Below the pieces are notes generated by a model. That model had not been told where the DNA came from. It saw only the letters and a list, made by a program, of their open reading frames with translations, and ran no database searches. Of a DNA stretch of 64,000 nt, positions 57,707 to 64,000 are shown in pieces. The position numbers and the translations under genes were made by a program. Source of the DNA: Dechloromonas hortensis (GTDB taxonomy: Bacteria > Pseudomonadota > Gammaproteobacteria > Burkholderiales > Rhodocyclaceae); assembly GCF_009469765.1 (NCBI RefSeq), contig NZ_SSSQ01000004.1:248001-312000 (forward strand). Direction: 5' to 3'. Positions within the stretch are counted from its first letter, which is position 1; the number at the start of each line of letters is the position of its first letter.

Positions 57707-58681
57707 ATGGCTTCAATCCGATTTCGCGGGGAAAAATGGCAGTGCCGCATACAGCGACAGGGCTACCCCACGCTCTCTAAAGCATTTATTAACAAGGAAG
57801 ATGCCCTGCGTTGGGCACGCGGTATCGAACGGTCTATGGATCTAGGGGAATACTCCCCAGCCGAAACTACCAAGACCACCCTCGCTGAATTAATTGATCG
57901 ATACAAGAGGGAAGTTACACCCACCAAACGCGGCGCACTTCAGGAGAGATATCGCCTTGGTGTGATTGAGGCTGACAAGTTGGCCGGCATGAACATCAAA
58001 TCGATCACCTCGGCTGAGGTGGCTGCATTCCGTGACCGTCGTTTGGCTACAGTAAAGCCCATCACGGCAAGACATGATCTTTGCACACTGTCTGCAGTTT
58101 TCGAACATGCACGTCTTGAGTGGTCCTATGCCATTACCAATCCCGTCAGAGGAATTCGCAAACCTTCAATGGGGCACGGCAGGGAACGCAGACTTGAGGG
58201 AGACGAGGAGCAAAGGCTACTGGCCGAGCTTCATAAATGCCGAAGTCCCTGGATAGCGCCGCTGTTCCTGTTCTCAATCGAGACGGCTTGCCGGAGAAGC
58301 GACGCCCTTAAGTTGCAATGGGCCGATGTTGATCTAAGCAAGCGGATCGCTGTTCTTCGAGGCACAAAGAATGGTGACAACCGAGTCATCCCACTATCCG
58401 GTAAAGCGGTAAAAGTTCTAAGCGCGCTCCCCCGCGACCTGAAAGGACATGTTTTCCCGGTCCCGATGCCCACGGTACGGAGTGCCTTCGAGTATGCACG
58501 CGAGCGGGCCAACATCAAGGATCTGCGATGGCATGACCTGCGGCATGAGGCAGTCAGCAGATTGCACGAACTAGGCTTGAGCACCGTCGAGGTTGCATCA
58601 ATTTCAGGGCACAAAACCTTGGCCTGCCTAGCACGCTATAGCCACATGAAGGTCGAGCGGCAGGCAGCAAAGTTAGCCTGA
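57707..58681 (+). CDS. Tyrosine recombinase/integrase of the tRNA-Ser element
   Basis: This 324-residue site-specific recombinase carries the full catalytic set: R196 (in ACRRSDAL), K221 (GTKNGD), H276 and R279 (WHDLRH), H302 (SGHKT) and the nucleophile Y311 (ARYSHM). The N-terminal part has an Arm/SAM-like DNA-binding region (RFRGEKWQCRIQRQGYPTLSKAF) of phage-type integrases. AAGGAG lies six bases before the ATG. It is read away from the attL end. All catalytic residues are present, so it may be active. Confidence 0.92.
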   Translation: MASIRFRGEKWQCRIQRQGYPTLSKAFINKEDALRWARGIERSMDLGEYSPAETTKTTLAELIDRYKREVTPTKRGALQERYRLGVIEADKLAGMNIKSITSAEVAAFRDRRLATVKPITARHDLCTLSAVFEHARLEWSYAITNPVRGIRKPSMGHGRERRLEGDEEQRLLAELHKCRSPWIAPLFLFSIETACRRSDALKLQWADVDLSKRIAVLRGTKNGDNRVIPLSGKAVKVLSALPRDLKGHVFPVPMPTVRSAFEYARERANIKDLRWHDLRHEAVSRLHELGLSTVEVASISGHKTLACLARYSHMKVERQAAKLA

Positions 58682-58929
58682 CTCCCCTGAGAAATTGAAA
58701 AACTGGAATTCTGAAAACCTGTCATCACGCACTGGGCATTTCGGGGAGGACTCTACTCAAATCTTCAGAAAATTAGTTTTCCCCAGGATCACCTGCACGG
58801 TTTAGCAGATTGGATAACACGACACATGTTGCGAGTCTCGTCAGAACCCCACTTGCGTCGTCACGTCATTCGTTACAACATGACGAAGGCAAATATCATG
58901 ACATCATCACTCTAAATTTCGAGAAAAAT

Positions 58930-59610
58930 ATGATTACTAAAATAGCCTTACTAATACTTGTGGTCGCTATCAGTGTTGGCGCTGGCATATATTACGGACA
59001 CGGGATGCAACTTGGCGTGACAGGACCAGTGACCGTTATTGCCAAAGATGAACAGATAGTCATGAGAACAAAAGGAGGCCTACTTGAGGTCTCAACCGTT
59101 GTTGCCACAGAAATGTTTGAGCAAGCTACGGCCTACTCTGCACTCGGGGTTAATTTAGGCAAATCAATTGCCAAAATTCGCGTCCCTGCGACCTATCGCT
59201 ACCATGTAGAGCTGGCTCCAGAATGGCGTTTTATTCGTAGGGATAAGACCTTTGTAGTGATTGCTCCCGCAGCCAAACCTTCTTTACCGGTAGCTATTGA
59301 TACTGCAAAACTCGAAGGTGAGTCCGTTGGAAAATGGTCAATTCTTAGTGGCGGCTCACAAGTTGCTGAACTTCAAAAATCTATCACTGCCTCTCTTGGG
59401 CAGCGTGCCTCATCCCCAAAATATCTTAATTTGCAGCGAGAATACGCACGAAAAACAGTCACAGAATTTGTCGAAAAATGGGTTCTAAGCCAAGAAAAAT
59501 GGAAATCTGAAAGTGGCTACATAATCCGCGTATTCTTTGCGGACGAACCGGTCGAAGCAATTCAATCCAGTGGCTTTTTCCCTGTTCCTTTGGCGACAGC
59601 TCAGCAATGA
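58930..59610 (+). CDS. Membrane-anchored protein of unknown function (element cargo)
   Basis: This 226-residue protein has an N-terminal transmembrane helix (about 4-22) and a soluble, probably periplasmic domain. Visible features are TKGGLLEVSTVVATEMFEQ, KIRVPATYRYHVELAPEWRF, TFVVIAPAAKPSLPVAIDT and a helical C-terminal region (YLNLQREYARKTVTEFVEKW). I do not recognise the family with confidence. The beta-rich first half followed by helices recalls band-7- or DUF4230-like membrane-associated domains, which is a guess. It is AT-richer than the chromosome. The ATG at 58930 is preferred over an upstream start because it opens into the helix. The next gene starts 13 bases later. Confidence 0.65.
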   Translation: MITKIALLILVVAISVGAGIYYGHGMQLGVTGPVTVIAKDEQIVMRTKGGLLEVSTVVATEMFEQATAYSALGVNLGKSIAKIRVPATYRYHVELAPEWRFIRRDKTFVVIAPAAKPSLPVAIDTAKLEGESVGKWSILSGGSQVAELQKSITASLGQRASSPKYLNLQREYARKTVTEFVEKWVLSQEKWKSESGYIIRVFFADEPVEAIQSSGFFPVPLATAQQ

Positions 59611-59623
59611 CAATCATGAATCC

Positions 59624-59923
59624 ATGAACAAGTCAGATCTGCTGATTCTGCTATCAGTCGCCGTCGGAGGATTCCTCTTAATTTGGAATAACAAGCGCCG
59701 TTTCAACCGCCTCAATCAATTTGGAATTGAGCAGTTTGCAAACTACCAGCAGAAAGTCGGTGCGAGATTCCTTGATGTGCTGATGCTTGGAGGCGGCTAT
59801 GGGCTTCTGGGGGCTGCCAGTATCATCTTTTCAATTGAATACGCGCAGCCTCTCCTATCTATTCTTTGCCTACTGGGCGCAATCTGGGCAATTGAAACCA
59901 TTCAACGCAAATCAAAAAATTGA
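59624..59923 (+). CDS. Small two-helix membrane protein, unknown (element cargo)
   Basis: This 99-residue protein has hydrophobic segments at about 4-20 (LLILLSVAVGGFLLIW) and 48-85, the latter probably two closely spaced helices (GGYGLLGAASIIF; PLLSILCLLGAIWAI). A basic loop (NNKRRFNRLNQFGIEQF) lies between. The C-terminus is basic. No Shine-Dalgarno sequence is obvious, so translation may be coupled to the gene 13 bases upstream. No family was recognised. Confidence 0.55.
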   Translation: MNKSDLLILLSVAVGGFLLIWNNKRRFNRLNQFGIEQFANYQQKVGARFLDVLMLGGGYGLLGAASIIFSIEYAQPLLSILCLLGAIWAIETIQRKSKN

Positions 59924-59969
59924 GTCCACATAGGGCATTGCCTATCCACAATATCTCTTGACCAAAGCC

Positions 59970-60356
59970 ATGACAAAAATACTAATCATCGCGTTTTTCA
60001 CTGCCCTGTTAGCTGGCTGCACCGGCGTTAGTTCGATTAAAACAAAGAACATCGATCCAACCCAGAAAACCGTCTATATACAACCTGGAACGCTTAGGGT
60101 TCTACAACCGATCAAAGATACCTTCACGGCAGAGGGATGGCAGATTGACGAGCTAAACCAAGAAAACGTGCGGTATTTGGTGCATACCAACATTAGAACT
60201 ATCGAATTATTCTGCTTAAACCAATGGAGTGAGATAGAGATTGAACTCTTGCTTATGGATAGGATGACAAAGTCACCTGTATTTTCGATAACAAGCCAGA
60301 CGTGCGATAGCTATTCAAACTTCACTGACGAGCTTCGAAAAATGCTTAAAAACTAG
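59970..60356 (+). CDS. Putative lipoprotein, unknown (element cargo)
   Basis: This 128-residue protein has a lipoprotein signal ending LLAGC, with C17 as the lipid attachment site. The mature domain of about 110 residues alternates strands and helices (TVYIQPGTLRVLQPIKDTF, EGWQIDEL, VRYLVHTNIRTIELFCLNQWSEIEIELLLMD). This is like small envelope lipoproteins that respond to assembly of surface structures, but no family is assigned. The ATG at 59970 is preferred over the TTG at 59958. It lies 46 bases after the two-helix protein. Confidence 0.6.
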   Translation: MTKILIIAFFTALLAGCTGVSSIKTKNIDPTQKTVYIQPGTLRVLQPIKDTFTAEGWQIDELNQENVRYLVHTNIRTIELFCLNQWSEIEIELLLMDRMTKSPVFSITSQTCDSYSNFTDELRKMLKN

Positions 60357-60381
60357 CCAAGCAAACCTAGAACCAACAGTT

Positions 60382-60786
60382 TTACCCCCATAGCGCCCCT
60401 GGAGAAACCCTCACCGGATTGCTTCCCCTGCGTTTGATATTGTCGAATACAACAATTTTTTCGGCGGGGTTTGAGCATTCTTCTGTCGCTATCGTGTAAG
60501 CGCAGTCAAAATCGTCCACGATGTCTGACGTGCCGCCATAGATTGGCTTGCCGTTGGCCCCAAGTTTTTTGTTGGTATGCGCCATGCCGATTACGGTTCC
60601 ACCCTTCATCACGAATTGCCGAATTACTTTGGTGAACTGACTGGCCTTGGTTTTGTCCATCAGGTCCGTAAACTTCTTGATCGTGTCGAGGATGACGATG
60701 ACACCTTTCGCTTGGTCGCTGGCGACCATCTCGTTCATTATTCCAAGCATGCCAGAGGCTTTGAACCCCCGGTACCAAAGGAAAAT
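60382..60786 (-). pseudogene. Broken RecA-like ATPase/primase-helicase fragment
   Basis: The in-frame segment encodes the Walker B strand GVIVILDTIKKFTDLMDK, MKGGTVIGMAHTNKK, IYGGTSDIVDDFDCAYTI and FDNIKRRG, the second half of a RepA/AAA_25-type ATPase found in phage and plasmid replication genes. The Walker A half is absent. The frame can be read back to about 60786 (LWYRGFKASGM) and then meets the divergent fragment at 60813. The final residues after KRRGSNP look unnatural. It is a remnant, not a working gene. Confidence 0.65.
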
Positions 60787-60812
60787 CGGATGCAGACGTA
60801 ATTGCGTCTGTT

Positions 60813-61007
60813 ATGTCTAACATTACTCGGGGTGTAAATACCAAGATGATGTTAGCCGGCGAAGTTGCCACAGAGGCCGGCATTAGCAAACGTCAAGCAC
60901 TCGCTGTGATTGAGCGATACACCGGCAACGATCCATCTGCACACAAATGGTCATTTACCGTCCGTGAGCGTGGCGCCAAGGTCTTCACCCTACTAGCGCC
61001 GGAATAG
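60813..61007 (+). CDS. Small ORF resembling a C-terminal HTH tail of a replication ATPase
   Basis: This 64-residue frame (LAGEVATEAGISKRQALAVIERYTG, then HKWSFTVRERGAKVFTLL) resembles a winged-helix-like DNA-binding tail. The same frame is open further upstream without a start (GTKGKSDADVIASV), so it is probably the 3' fragment of a longer gene, possibly the same ATPase whose middle part lies inverted next to it. Expression as an independent small protein cannot be excluded. Confidence 0.45.
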   Translation: MSNITRGVNTKMMLAGEVATEAGISKRQALAVIERYTGNDPSAHKWSFTVRERGAKVFTLLAPE

Positions 61008-61140
61008 GCAGGAACAGCCTGAGGCAGTTTTTCAGGTTCTCAGTTTCTAGCATTTCTGAGGGGTCTCAGTGCCTAAAGTTCTAGCCGACACTGGGACCAC
61101 CTCAACTTCCCCCACCATCGGCAATCGACCGCCCCACGGC

Positions 61141-61254
61141 CACACGCCAGCAGCCCGCCTCACCCCAACTGCTGGCTGGCCACCACCACCCTACTCGGCC
61201 TGCCCCAGTGCGCCACCTTGGCACCGCCACGAGCAACCTTGCCCCTTGCAGCAA
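61141..61254. repeat. C-rich imperfect repeat, copy A
   Basis: It shares with copy B the order CACACG, CAGCAGCCC, CCCCAACTGCTGG, CACCACCCTAC, CACCACGG-like and a GCAA end. I estimate about three-quarters identity by eye. Confidence 0.55.
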
Positions 61255-61524
61255 GGTCAGATCGGCAGCGTCGGGGTCGTCAATGCGTCAAGTGTTTTGA
61301 GCTAGCTGTCAGGCGGCTCTATCGGCAACAGCAGGCCAGAAGTGGAAATACGCTGGCCTGATGAATAAACGGCAGGTAACCGGTGGTCTGCAGCCTGATG
61401 CACCAGCACAGGCCAACGGCCGTTTTGGCCGAGGAATTGTCAGCGGGCTTCCGGCTTGAGTGACTGCTGCCCTCCACCACCTGTCGTTAAGCGCTCAGAA
61501 CGGCTGCATGCAGGATTGGACACT

Positions 61525-61537
61525 CCCCCCCCCCCCC
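61525..61537. repeat. C13 homopolymer
   Basis: Thirteen consecutive C's lie in non-coding DNA of the element. The length is prone to slippage and to sequencing error. Confidence 0.7.
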
Positions 61538-61632
61538 GAACCCGACACACCCGACGACTTGTCGCCATCTCATTCCCCACAAGATGACCTATTTCGGGGA
61601 AGGGGAGCATGAAGAATCACGCCCTCCACTGC

Positions 61633-61747
61633 CACACGTCAGCAGCCCACCTCGCCCCAACTGCTGGCCAGCCATCACCACCCTACCTGGCCAGGCCGCG
61701 CACACCAACTCGGCAGCACCACGGACAACCTCGCCCCCTCGTCGCAA
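61633..61747. repeat. C-rich imperfect repeat, copy B
   Basis: This is the partner of copy A, 492 bases downstream in the same orientation. Both copies can be translated in one frame as similar Pro/Ala-rich peptides, but no shared start or stop supports coding. Confidence 0.55.
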
Positions 61748-61913
61748 ACGCAGGGCAACTAGGCACACCCCTATCTCGATCTTTTGAAAGGAGTTCAGGC
61801 AATATAAATTGAAGTTTTTATTTATCAATCTGGACAGAGCATTCGTCCTTTTATGGTCCTTTTTACCGAACTTACGTCGGTTAGGACTTAGCCAAGATTT
61901 GACTAATGTGTAA

Positions 61914-62132
61914 CCCTCGGAACGACTGGACAAGATCGCGGCCGAACACGCTACCTCGTTGCCGAGGCCGGTAAAGCTGCTACTGACGGGATTGGGGGCA
62001 ATGAATCGCCGAGGCGGCGCGTTAACGAGCTATCTACTCTTCGAGAAACCGTTTACCCGGGCACTGATCGACCTGGGTTACGCCGACACCATGGCGCGCG
62101 CCGAAGAAGTCGGCAGTTTTCTCGATCTTTAG
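61914..62132 (+). pseudogene. 3' fragment of a patatin gene carried by the element
   Basis: This 219-base fragment matches the end of the intact patatin gene (57309-57527) with eight substitutions and no indels, in frame to the TAG stop. Six substitutions are synonymous. Two change residues (Ala to Ser, and Thr to Ala). It has no start and is joined upstream to unrelated AT-rich sequence. It evidently derives from a working patatin gene of a close relative. Confidence 0.88.
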
Positions 62133-62194
62133 GAGTTTTGGCGGGTCCGGTGAGATTCGAACTCACGATGGGTTTCCCCACGCCGGTTTTCAAG
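61914..62194. repeat. Right 281-bp direct repeat of the tRNA-Ser element (attR side)
   Basis: This is the second copy of the terminal repeat, made up of the patatin 3' fragment and the tRNA-Ser 3' half. It reconstitutes a complete tRNA gene with the native 5' half at 62195-62226. Confidence 0.92.
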
Positions 62195-62226
62195 ACCGGT
62201 GCATTCAACCGCTCTGCCACAGACCC
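62139..62226 (-). tRNA. tRNA-Ser(UGA)
   Basis: This is an 88-base class II tRNA with encoded CCA. The seven-base acceptor stem pairs GGGTCTG with CGGACCC (one G-T wobble). The D arm reads GCAGAGCGGTTGAATGC, the anticodon loop CTTGAAA contains TGA, and a long variable arm and the T loop TTCGAAT follow. The 3' half from the anticodon loop onward was supplied by the integrated element. Confidence 0.95.
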
Positions 62227-62410
62227 ACTGTACTAGCTACAACATATTTCGCGGCAGGTTCAATCAAATACGGCACCCGGCCCCGAGAGGCGCGCATGAT
62301 AGCACAGGAGATCACATCGAGCATTCGAGGCGGCAACGTCCTGCATTGAAACTTTAGCCCGCCTCCGTTAGTCTTAGATACTGTTGAAACACCATAGGGA
62401 AAGACTCCGC

Positions 62411-63103
62411 ATGAACAACAACTTTGAAATTTCCAGCCAGGGTTCTTCCGGCTTCGCACTGCAGCAGAACCGCGTTTTGCGTAATACCTACATGCTGCTC
62501 GCCCTATCGATGGTGCCGACCGTAATTGGTGCCCTGATTGGCATCCAGATTCAATTCAGCTTCATGGCGGGCAGTCCGTTCATTGCTTTCCTGTTGTTCT
62601 TGGGTATTGCCTTCGGCTTTATGTGGGGAATCGAGAAGAATAAGAACAATGGCTTGGGCGTGGCCTTGTTGCTCGGCTTTACCTTCTTCATGGGCCTGAT
62701 GCTGTCGCGCATTCTTCAGGTCGCCCTCGGCTTCTCCAACGGCGGCTCGATGATCGCCCTGGCCGCAGGCGGCACCGGCGCCATTTTCCTCACGCTGTCG
62801 ACCGTAGCCACAGTCAGCAAGCGCGACTTCAGCGGCATGGGCAAATTCCTGTTTGTCGGCATGATCATTGTGCTGCTAGCAGCCGTTGCCAACATCTTCT
62901 TCCAGATTCCCGCGCTCTCGCTGACCATCGCTGCGGCGGTCGTGATGATTTTTTCGGCTTACATCCTGTATGACATCAGCCGTATCGTACAAGGTGGCGA
63001 AACAAACTACGTCAGTGCGACCCTTGCGGTCTACCTCGATATTTACAACGTTTTCGTCAGCCTGCTGCAACTGATCATGGCCTTCACCGGCGAACGCGAC
63101 TAA
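62411..63103 (+). CDS. Bax inhibitor-1/YccA family membrane protein
   Basis: This 230-residue protein has seven hydrophobic segments and the BI-1 (TMBIM) features: LQQNRVLRNTYMLLALSMVPT near the N-terminus, FFMGLMLSRILQ, and the C-terminal LYDISRIVQGGETNYVSATLAVYLDIYNVFVSLLQL. The aspartates D in LYDIS and in LDIYN match the pair that forms a pH-sensitive latch in bacterial BI-1. E. coli YccA modulates the FtsH protease, so a similar role is possible. The ATG at 62411 has AGGGAAAG upstream. Confidence 0.9.
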   Translation: MNNNFEISSQGSSGFALQQNRVLRNTYMLLALSMVPTVIGALIGIQIQFSFMAGSPFIAFLLFLGIAFGFMWGIEKNKNNGLGVALLLGFTFFMGLMLSRILQVALGFSNGGSMIALAAGGTGAIFLTLSTVATVSKRDFSGMGKFLFVGMIIVLLAAVANIFFQIPALSLTIAAAVVMIFSAYILYDISRIVQGGETNYVSATLAVYLDIYNVFVSLLQLIMAFTGERD

Positions 63104-63120
63104 GCTTTACTGGCAACAAC

Positions 63121-63148
63121 AAGAAGGGCGGCCTGAGCCGCCCTTCTT
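63121..63148. terminator. Terminator between the BI-1 gene and rlmD
   Basis: A perfect 12-bp stem (AAGAAGGGCGGC and its complement) with a CTGA loop lies between the convergent genes. T-rich tails on both sides are short, but the A/T ends of the arms help. Confidence 0.78.
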
Positions 63149-63165
63149 CCGTTTACGAAACCTGT

Positions 63166-64000
63166 TTATACGCGCTCAAAAACGGCAATTGATTCAACGT
63201 GCGAGGTGTGCGGGAACATATTGACCGCACCGGCCGCAACGAAGCGATAGCCTTTGCTAGTCACCAGAACGGCGGCATCGCGGGCCAGGGTGGCCGGATT
63301 GCATGAGACATAGACGATCCGGCGCGGCCCGTCCGGCCCGATGGCCCTGACCAGTTCGACCGCCCCTTCCCGCGGCGGATCAATCAGCATCTTGTCAAAA
63401 TGCCCCAGCGCGGCCAGCGATGCCTCGGTGCATTCGAAAAGGTTGGCCACACCAAACTCGACAAACTCCGCCAGGCCATTGGCTAGCGCGCTTTCCAGCC
63501 CCCGCTTGACCAAGGCCTCGCTCCCTTCAATGCCGACAACGCGGGCACCGGAACGGGCTATCGGCAGCGTAAAGTTCCCCAGGCCGCAGAACATGTCGGC
63601 AATCCGCTCATCAGGCTGAGGATCGAGGAGACGCAGTGCACGCCGGATGAGAACCCGGTTCACCGCATGGTTGACCTGAGTAAAGTCAGTCGGTCGAAAG
63701 TCCAGTTCCAGACCAAACTCGGGCAAGGTGTAAGACAGTCGTGGCCCGGGTAGCGGGTAGAAGCGATAGGCGGTATCCGGCCCCTTGGGTTGCAGATAAA
63801 ACACCACTTTATGGTGATCGGAAAAATCCCGCAGCAACTGCTCATCCCTGGCCTTGAGCGGCTCGAGAATACGCAGCAGCAGCGCCGTACACTGTTCGCC
63901 AACGGCAAAATCCAACTGCGGCACACGCTCGGCAATCGACAGCGAAGCGATCAGGTCGCGCATCAGCATCAGCAATGCCGAAACATGGGGCGGCAGGATC
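63166..64000 (-). CDS. rlmD: 23S rRNA (uracil-1939-C5)-methyltransferase, 3' part
   Basis: This SAM-dependent methyltransferase of the TrmA/RlmD family modifies U1939 of 23S rRNA. The window holds the last 277 residues, and the frame is open to the edge ([10 protein letters not shown] at the truncated start). The SAM motif [15 protein letters not shown], the second motif LIDPPREGA and the catalytic Cys in [12 protein letters not shown] are present, and it ends [17 protein letters not shown], as in RlmD. The N-terminal TRAM and iron-sulfur part lies outside the window. Confidence 0.92.
   Translation of the reverse strand, partial: ILPPHVSALLMLMRDLIASLSIAERVPQLDFAVGEQCTALLLRILEPLKARDEQLLRDFSDHHKVVFYLQPKGPDTAYRFYPLPGPRLSYTLPEFGLELDFRPTDFTQVNHAVNRVLIRRALRLLDPQPDERIADMFCGLGNFTLPIARSGARVVGIEGSEALVKRGLESALANGLAEFVEFGVANLFECTEASLAALGHFDKMLIDPPREGAVELVRAIGPDGPRRIVYVSCNPATLARDAAVLVTSKGYRFVAAGAVNMFPHTSHVESIAVFERV

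Larger units (their letters stand above)
61008..61913. other. About 900 bases without a credible gene, repeat-rich
   Basis: No reading frame here has a convincing start, codon pattern or family. Two imperfect copies of a 115-base C-rich sequence (61141-61254 and 61633-61747), a C13 tract, and a stretch at about 61310-61500 with several short inverted repeats (for example AACGGCCGTTTTGGCCG) make up most of it. The last 110 bases are AT-rich. It probably represents decayed mobile DNA. Confidence 0.6.
57590..62194. mobile_element. 4.6-kb integrative element in tRNA-Ser(UGA)
   Basis: This element is bounded by 281-bp direct repeats, with a tyrosine recombinase gene 118 bases inside the left end. 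Base composition drops visibly in 57.6-60.8 kb compared with the flanks. Contents in order are integrase, three unknown small envelope genes, a broken ATPase remnant, a repeat-rich non-coding stretch, and a 3' fragment of the patatin gene followed by the tRNA 3' half. No plasmid, phage-structural or conjugation genes are seen. It is either a small genomic island dependent on helpers or a decayed remnant. The crossover probably lies in the anticodon loop. Confidence 0.85.

Noticed and set aside
61589..61933. A 114-codon minus-strand frame in the element's repeat region
   Set aside because: It joins an AT-rich block, a C-rich repeat block and the start of the patatin fragment; composition changes along it and no motif is visible.

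Overview
The window is a GC-rich chromosomal segment of a betaproteobacterium. Gene content and order (the trpF-trpB-trpA-accD-folC-SPOR-cvpA-purF-metZ chain, leuC-leuD-leuB-asd-fimV-truA, and an MSHA-type pilus cluster) fit the Rhodocyclales, such as Dechloromonas, Azonexus or relatives. This placement rests on recognised protein families and gene order, not on a database search.

Layout. 1-2.1 kb: end of rpmG, dsbB, and an orphan branched-chain-amino-acid-type binding protein. 2.2-10.3 kb: cysS, then a tight plus-strand run of a TPR protein, an L,D-transpeptidase, a periplasmic and a cytoplasmic cyclophilin, lpxH, recQ and a DUF2238 membrane protein. 10.4-28.0 kb: a complete 17-gene MSHA (mannose-sensitive haemagglutinin) type IV pilus cluster on the minus strand, in the transcriptional order E-G-F-B-A-C-D-O-P-Q-I-I2-J-K-L-M-N. 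It includes a 1,412-residue MshQ and an MshE ATPase with two c-di-GMP-binding MshEN motifs. 28.1-50.1 kb: a long minus-strand housekeeping region: rhlE; purF/metZ and the trp-acc-fol chain; truA with a CbiQ-like membrane protein; fimV; asd and leuBDC; an MFS transporter; a DUF465 protein; aroC. 50.1-57.5 kb: a 52-residue ORF, a CBS-domain protein, an XRE-type regulator with a repeated candidate operator, a radical SAM enzyme divergent from queD, and an overlapping trio made of a PhnD-like binding protein, a HAMP-PAS-GGDEF-EAL protein and a patatin-like phospholipase.

57.59-62.19 kb is a 4.6-kb integrative element in tRNA-Ser(UGA). It carries a tyrosine recombinase, three unfamiliar AT-richer genes (two membrane proteins, one lipoprotein), a scrambled ATPase remnant and about 900 bases of degenerate repeats. 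The element rebuilt the tRNA. It also brought in a second, 3% diverged copy of the 3' end of the neighbouring patatin gene, giving 281-bp direct repeats at the two ends. Beyond it lie a Bax-inhibitor-1 family protein and the truncated rlmD at the window edge.

Surface attachment and c-di-GMP link the accessory parts: the MSHA pilus with its c-di-GMP-responsive ATPase, FimV, and the binding-protein/GGDEF-EAL pair could form one sensing-to-adhesion path. That link is inference. The strongest items for follow-up are the tRNA-Ser element with its captured gene fragment and unknown cargo, the binding-protein/c-di-GMP/patatin trio, and the possible expression switches in the pilus cluster (a C8 tract in the mshE start region and hairpins ahead of mshC).
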